64,000 nucleotides of DNA. Origin: Candidatus Nitrosopumilus sp. Lineage in GTDB: Archaea; Thermoproteota; Nitrososphaeria; Nitrososphaerales; Nitrosopumilaceae. Positions 61,765 through 64,000 of this stretch are shown here, one piece after another. The stretch is from positions 39,001 through 103,000 of the forward strand of contig JAOLZN010000003.1 of the NCBI GenBank assembly GCA_028343855.1. Direction: 5' to 3'. Numbering within the stretch: position 1 is the first letter of the stretch; every line of letters begins with the position of its first letter. The translations under genes were made by a program, and so were the position numbers. The notes below the pieces were generated by a model. The model made no database searches. It was given only the letters and a program-made list of their open reading frames with translations, and had not been told where the DNA came from.

Positions 61765-62928
61765 ATGAAAAAAAATATTCTTTTACTATTAATAATTGTT
61801 TTAATAATTGGTTTTTTCTACGGTGTATCTGTAGGCCATTATCAAATATTTCCATTTGAAATTTTAAGTGATTTTAATCAAATGATGAAGAATGAAAGTA
61901 TTTCATCTAATTCTCGACCACAAATCTATCAAGATCTTTCGCAAGTAAATAATTTGATCCAAATTAATTCTGAAGAAGATATTGAAAATAAAAAAATTCG
62001 CTTAAATGATTATATTTGGATATCTGAGGATCCTCCATTCAATAAAGTACCTATTGATTATTCTATTGATATAAAAGATAATTTATTTTCTGATATTGAA
62101 TCTCTTTTACAAATTGATTCATTTATAGTAGAAATGGATTATGGAATGAATTCTATTTCATATCTTTTTTTACCAAAAATATCTAATGATAAATTAATTA
62201 TTTATCATCAGGGTCATTCATCAAGTTCTTTACGAGGCCCTGATAGTCATTCTTTTGAACAAGATAAAAGAATAATTCAAAGTTTTTTGGATAAAAATTA
62301 CTCTGTTTTAATTTTTTCTATGCCTGGCCATGGAATGAATAATGAACCAGTATTGGATGTACCTAAGTTAGGAAAAATTACCTTAAATTCACATAATCAT
62401 TTTAGGTTAATAGAAACTGAAACTTTTCATCCAATTAAATTTTTTATTGAGCCAGTAATTATTACATTAAATCAAATAGAAAAAGACTATAATTTTGAAT
62501 CTATTAACATGATTGGGTTATCTGGTGGAGGTTGGTCTACTGTAATCATTTCTGCTTTAGATGATAGAATTCAAAAAAGTTATTCAATTGCTGGTACTTT
62601 TCCAATTTGGATGCGTTCAGACTCCTCTAATTTTGGTGATTATGAACAAACAATTCCTGAATTTTATCAAATTGCAAATTATGAAGAATTATACATAATG
62701 AGTAGTTATGGTGATGGAAGAGAATTAATTTTATTTTATAATGAATATGATCCTTGTTGTTTTCCTGGATATCTTTATGAACAATTTCCATTTAAAAATA
62801 TCATTATAGAAAAATTAAAAATATTGGATAAAGGTAAATTTGATGTAATAATCGATTTAAATCAAAATAAACATATAGTTTCAGATTTTACTTTAAATAA
62901 AATTTTTTCTTCATTAGAATCTAATTAA
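61765..62928 (+). CDS. Membrane-anchored alpha/beta-hydrolase-like protein
   Basis: 387 residues. An N-terminal hydrophobic segment (NILLLLIIVLIIGFFYGV, residues 4-21) is a signal anchor, so the rest lies outside the cell. The alpha/beta-hydrolase core has an oxyanion-type strand LIIYHQGHSSSS, a nucleophile elbow GLSGGGWSTVI (Ser in Gly-Leu-Ser-Gly-Gly), and later Asp (FYNEYDPCCFPG) and His (NKHIVSDF) candidates for the triad. An esterase or peptidase-like activity on surface glycans is a guess. Two adjacent cysteines (Cys-Cys) near residues 332-333 stand out. It follows the two-helix membrane protein and converges on the aminotransferase gene. Confidence 0.7.
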   Translation: MKKNILLLLIIVLIIGFFYGVSVGHYQIFPFEILSDFNQMMKNESISSNSRPQIYQDLSQVNNLIQINSEEDIENKKIRLNDYIWISEDPPFNKVPIDYSIDIKDNLFSDIESLLQIDSFIVEMDYGMNSISYLFLPKISNDKLIIYHQGHSSSSLRGPDSHSFEQDKRIIQSFLDKNYSVLIFSMPGHGMNNEPVLDVPKLGKITLNSHNHFRLIETETFHPIKFFIEPVIITLNQIEKDYNFESINMIGLSGGGWSTVIISALDDRIQKSYSIAGTFPIWMRSDSSNFGDYEQTIPEFYQIANYEELYIMSSYGDGRELILFYNEYDPCCFPGYLYEQFPFKNIIIEKLKILDKGKFDVIIDLNQNKHIVSDFTLNKIFSSLESN

Positions 62929-62933
62929 CTATT

Positions 62934-64000
62934 TTATTTATTATTTAAAAATTCATTTATTTTTTCACAAATAACCATAACTTCATTATCACTTAATTGT
63001 GGATATGATGGTAATGATAATACTTCTTGAGAAAATTTTTCACTTATTGGAAGTGAAAGATTAAGATGTTGATAAATTGGTTGTTTATGAATAGGAATTG
63101 GATAATGAATTGCAGTTCCAACATTATTTTTAAAAAGAAATTCTTTTAGTTCATCTCTTTTTTTATTTCTAATTAAAATTTGATGAAATACACTTTCACC
63201 ATCAGGATTTTCTTTAAGGAAACATGCATTTTCTAAATTATCTTTATACATTTTTGCGATTTGTTTTCTTCTACTATTAAATTTGTCTAGATTTTTTAAT
63301 TGAACTCTTCCTATAGCAGCATTAATTGTATTTAATCTCATTGTAAATCCTACTCTTTCATGAACGGATCTATCATTTTCTCCTCTCCCATTATCTCTTA
63401 ATGACACTAAAATTTTTGCTAATTCATCATCATCTGTAGTTATCATTCCTCCATCTCCTGACACTGTCATATTTTTTGTTGGATAAAATGAAAAACAACC
63501 TATTGTACCTAAACTTCCAACTTTTTTTCCTTTGTACATTGCACCATGAGCTTGACAAGCATCTTCAATTACAGGTATATCTTTTTCTTCTGTGAATTGT
63601 TTAATTGAATCAAAATCACAAGGATTTCCATAAATATGAACAGGCATTACTGCATTAACATTTTTATCTAAATTATTGATATTCAAATTTCCATCATCAT
63701 TGTGTATATCTGCTAAAACTGGTTGGGCACCTGCCATTAGAATTGTATTTGCAGATGCAACAAACGAATTTGTACTAGTAATTACAGTAGAACCTTTACC
63801 TATATTTTTTGAAAGAAGTGAAAGATATAATGCACTACTACCAGAATTAACTGAAATAGCATGTTTTGTTCCTATATATTTTGCAAATTCCTCTTCAAAT
63901 TTAAAGACACTTTCACCAAAAATAAATTTCTCATTTTCTAATGCATCAATTGCAGCATTTTTCATTTCAGTAGAAATTTCTGAAATAAAACTAGGAATCA
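62934..64000 (-). CDS. DegT/DnrJ/EryC1/StrS aminotransferase, 5'-truncated by window edge
   Basis: PLP-dependent sugar aminotransferase that converts a keto-sugar nucleotide to an amino sugar. The PLP-binding Lys is in FYPTKNMTVSGDGGM, after EDACQAHGAMYKGKKVGSLG. HAISVNSGSSALYLSLL is the N-terminal block. The C-terminal HPIPIHKQPIYQHL-like segment (IHYPIPIHKQPIYQ) is typical. The internal ATG at 63965 is not the likely start: the frame stays open to the window edge and reads IPSFISEIS, similar to the usual N-terminus. So the gene begins outside the window. It suggests that amino sugars are part of the glycan. Confidence 0.92.
   Translation of the reverse strand, partial: IPSFISEISTEMKNAAIDALENEKFIFGESVFKFEEEFAKYIGTKHAISVNSGSSALYLSLLSKNIGKGSTVITSTNSFVASANTILMAGAQPVLADIHNDDGNLNINNLDKNVNAVMPVHIYGNPCDFDSIKQFTEEKDIPVIEDACQAHGAMYKGKKVGSLGTIGCFSFYPTKNMTVSGDGGMITTDDDELAKILVSLRDNGRGENDRSVHERVGFTMRLNTINAAIGRVQLKNLDKFNSRRKQIAKMYKDNLENACFLKENPDGESVFHQILIRNKKRDELKEFLFKNNVGTAIHYPIPIHKQPIYQHLNLSLPISEKFSQEVLSLPSYPQLSDNEVMVICEKINEFLNNK

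Overview
This window is chromosomal DNA from an archaeon, most likely a marine ammonia-oxidising Nitrososphaerota (Nitrosopumilus-like). The information-processing genes are archaeal: primase small subunit PriS, ribosomal proteins eS6 and uL2, aIF2 alpha and gamma, Nop10, LSm, RPA, a RadB-like ATPase, Pelota, Cdc48, GatD/GatE and a 7S SRP RNA. Around them are features typical of this phylum: bacterial-type DnaK/DnaJ/GrpE and MetK, corrin-ring (B12) genes, and a radical SAM protein resembling tetraether lipid synthase. The DNA is very AT-rich (about 30% GC by eye), genes are tightly packed, TTG starts are common, and the few GC-rich blocks are RNA genes.

Layout. 0-5.5 kb: primase (cut by the window edge), a UPF0182 membrane protein, a class I amidotransferase and a C39-like/TPR protein in a nearly gapless run. 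5.6-9.5 kb: translation genes (eS6, aIF2 gamma, PIN protein, aIF2 alpha, Nop10) with small zinc-ribbon genes and a PEBP protein. 9.5-16.7 kb: cobalamin genes (cobO-like, cbiA, then cbiD-cbiG-cbiX-cbiC on the minus strand) interrupted by an Fe-S photolyase-like gene. 16.8-26.3 kb: an SDR protein, MetK, LSm, RadB-like, RPA, an ABC exporter, a short nucleotide-sugar dehydrogenase, tRNA-Gln, a DUF354 protein and a Rossmann protein. 26.3-30.6 kb: grpE-dnaK-dnaJ, a HAD phosphatase and a small zinc protein. 30.7-36.2 kb: tRNA-Leu, gatE, gatD, cdc48. 36.3-42.7 kb: uL2, acylphosphatase, SRP RNA, a tRNA thiolase, a site-2 protease, CutA, Pelota, a likely C/D box sRNA and YjbQ. 42.7-45.9 kb: a small Cys-rich protein, DtxR- and TrmB-family regulators and the Tes-like radical SAM protein.

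45.9-64 kb is a surface-glycan region. It starts with the oligosaccharyltransferase AglB and holds glycosyltransferases, a methyltransferase, nucleotide-sugar genes (GalU-like, two dehydrogenases, an epimerase), a sulfotransferase, an asparagine-synthetase-like amidotransferase without a glutaminase domain, a Gfo/Idh oxidoreductase with an FAD oxidoreductase, a membrane-anchored hydrolase and a DegT aminotransferase that runs off the window. Together they could build a uronic, amidated, aminated and sulfated sugar chain for S-layer N-glycosylation; the chain structure is inference.

Several genes too short for routine calling were found by reading intergenic DNA: Nop10 (51 aa) and three zinc-binding-type proteins of 40, 54 and 54 aa. 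Two structured RNAs (SRP RNA and a C/D box sRNA) were found the same way. There are no insertion sequences, CRISPR arrays or rRNA genes, and no gene-free stretch longer than about 300 bases except the SRP RNA block.
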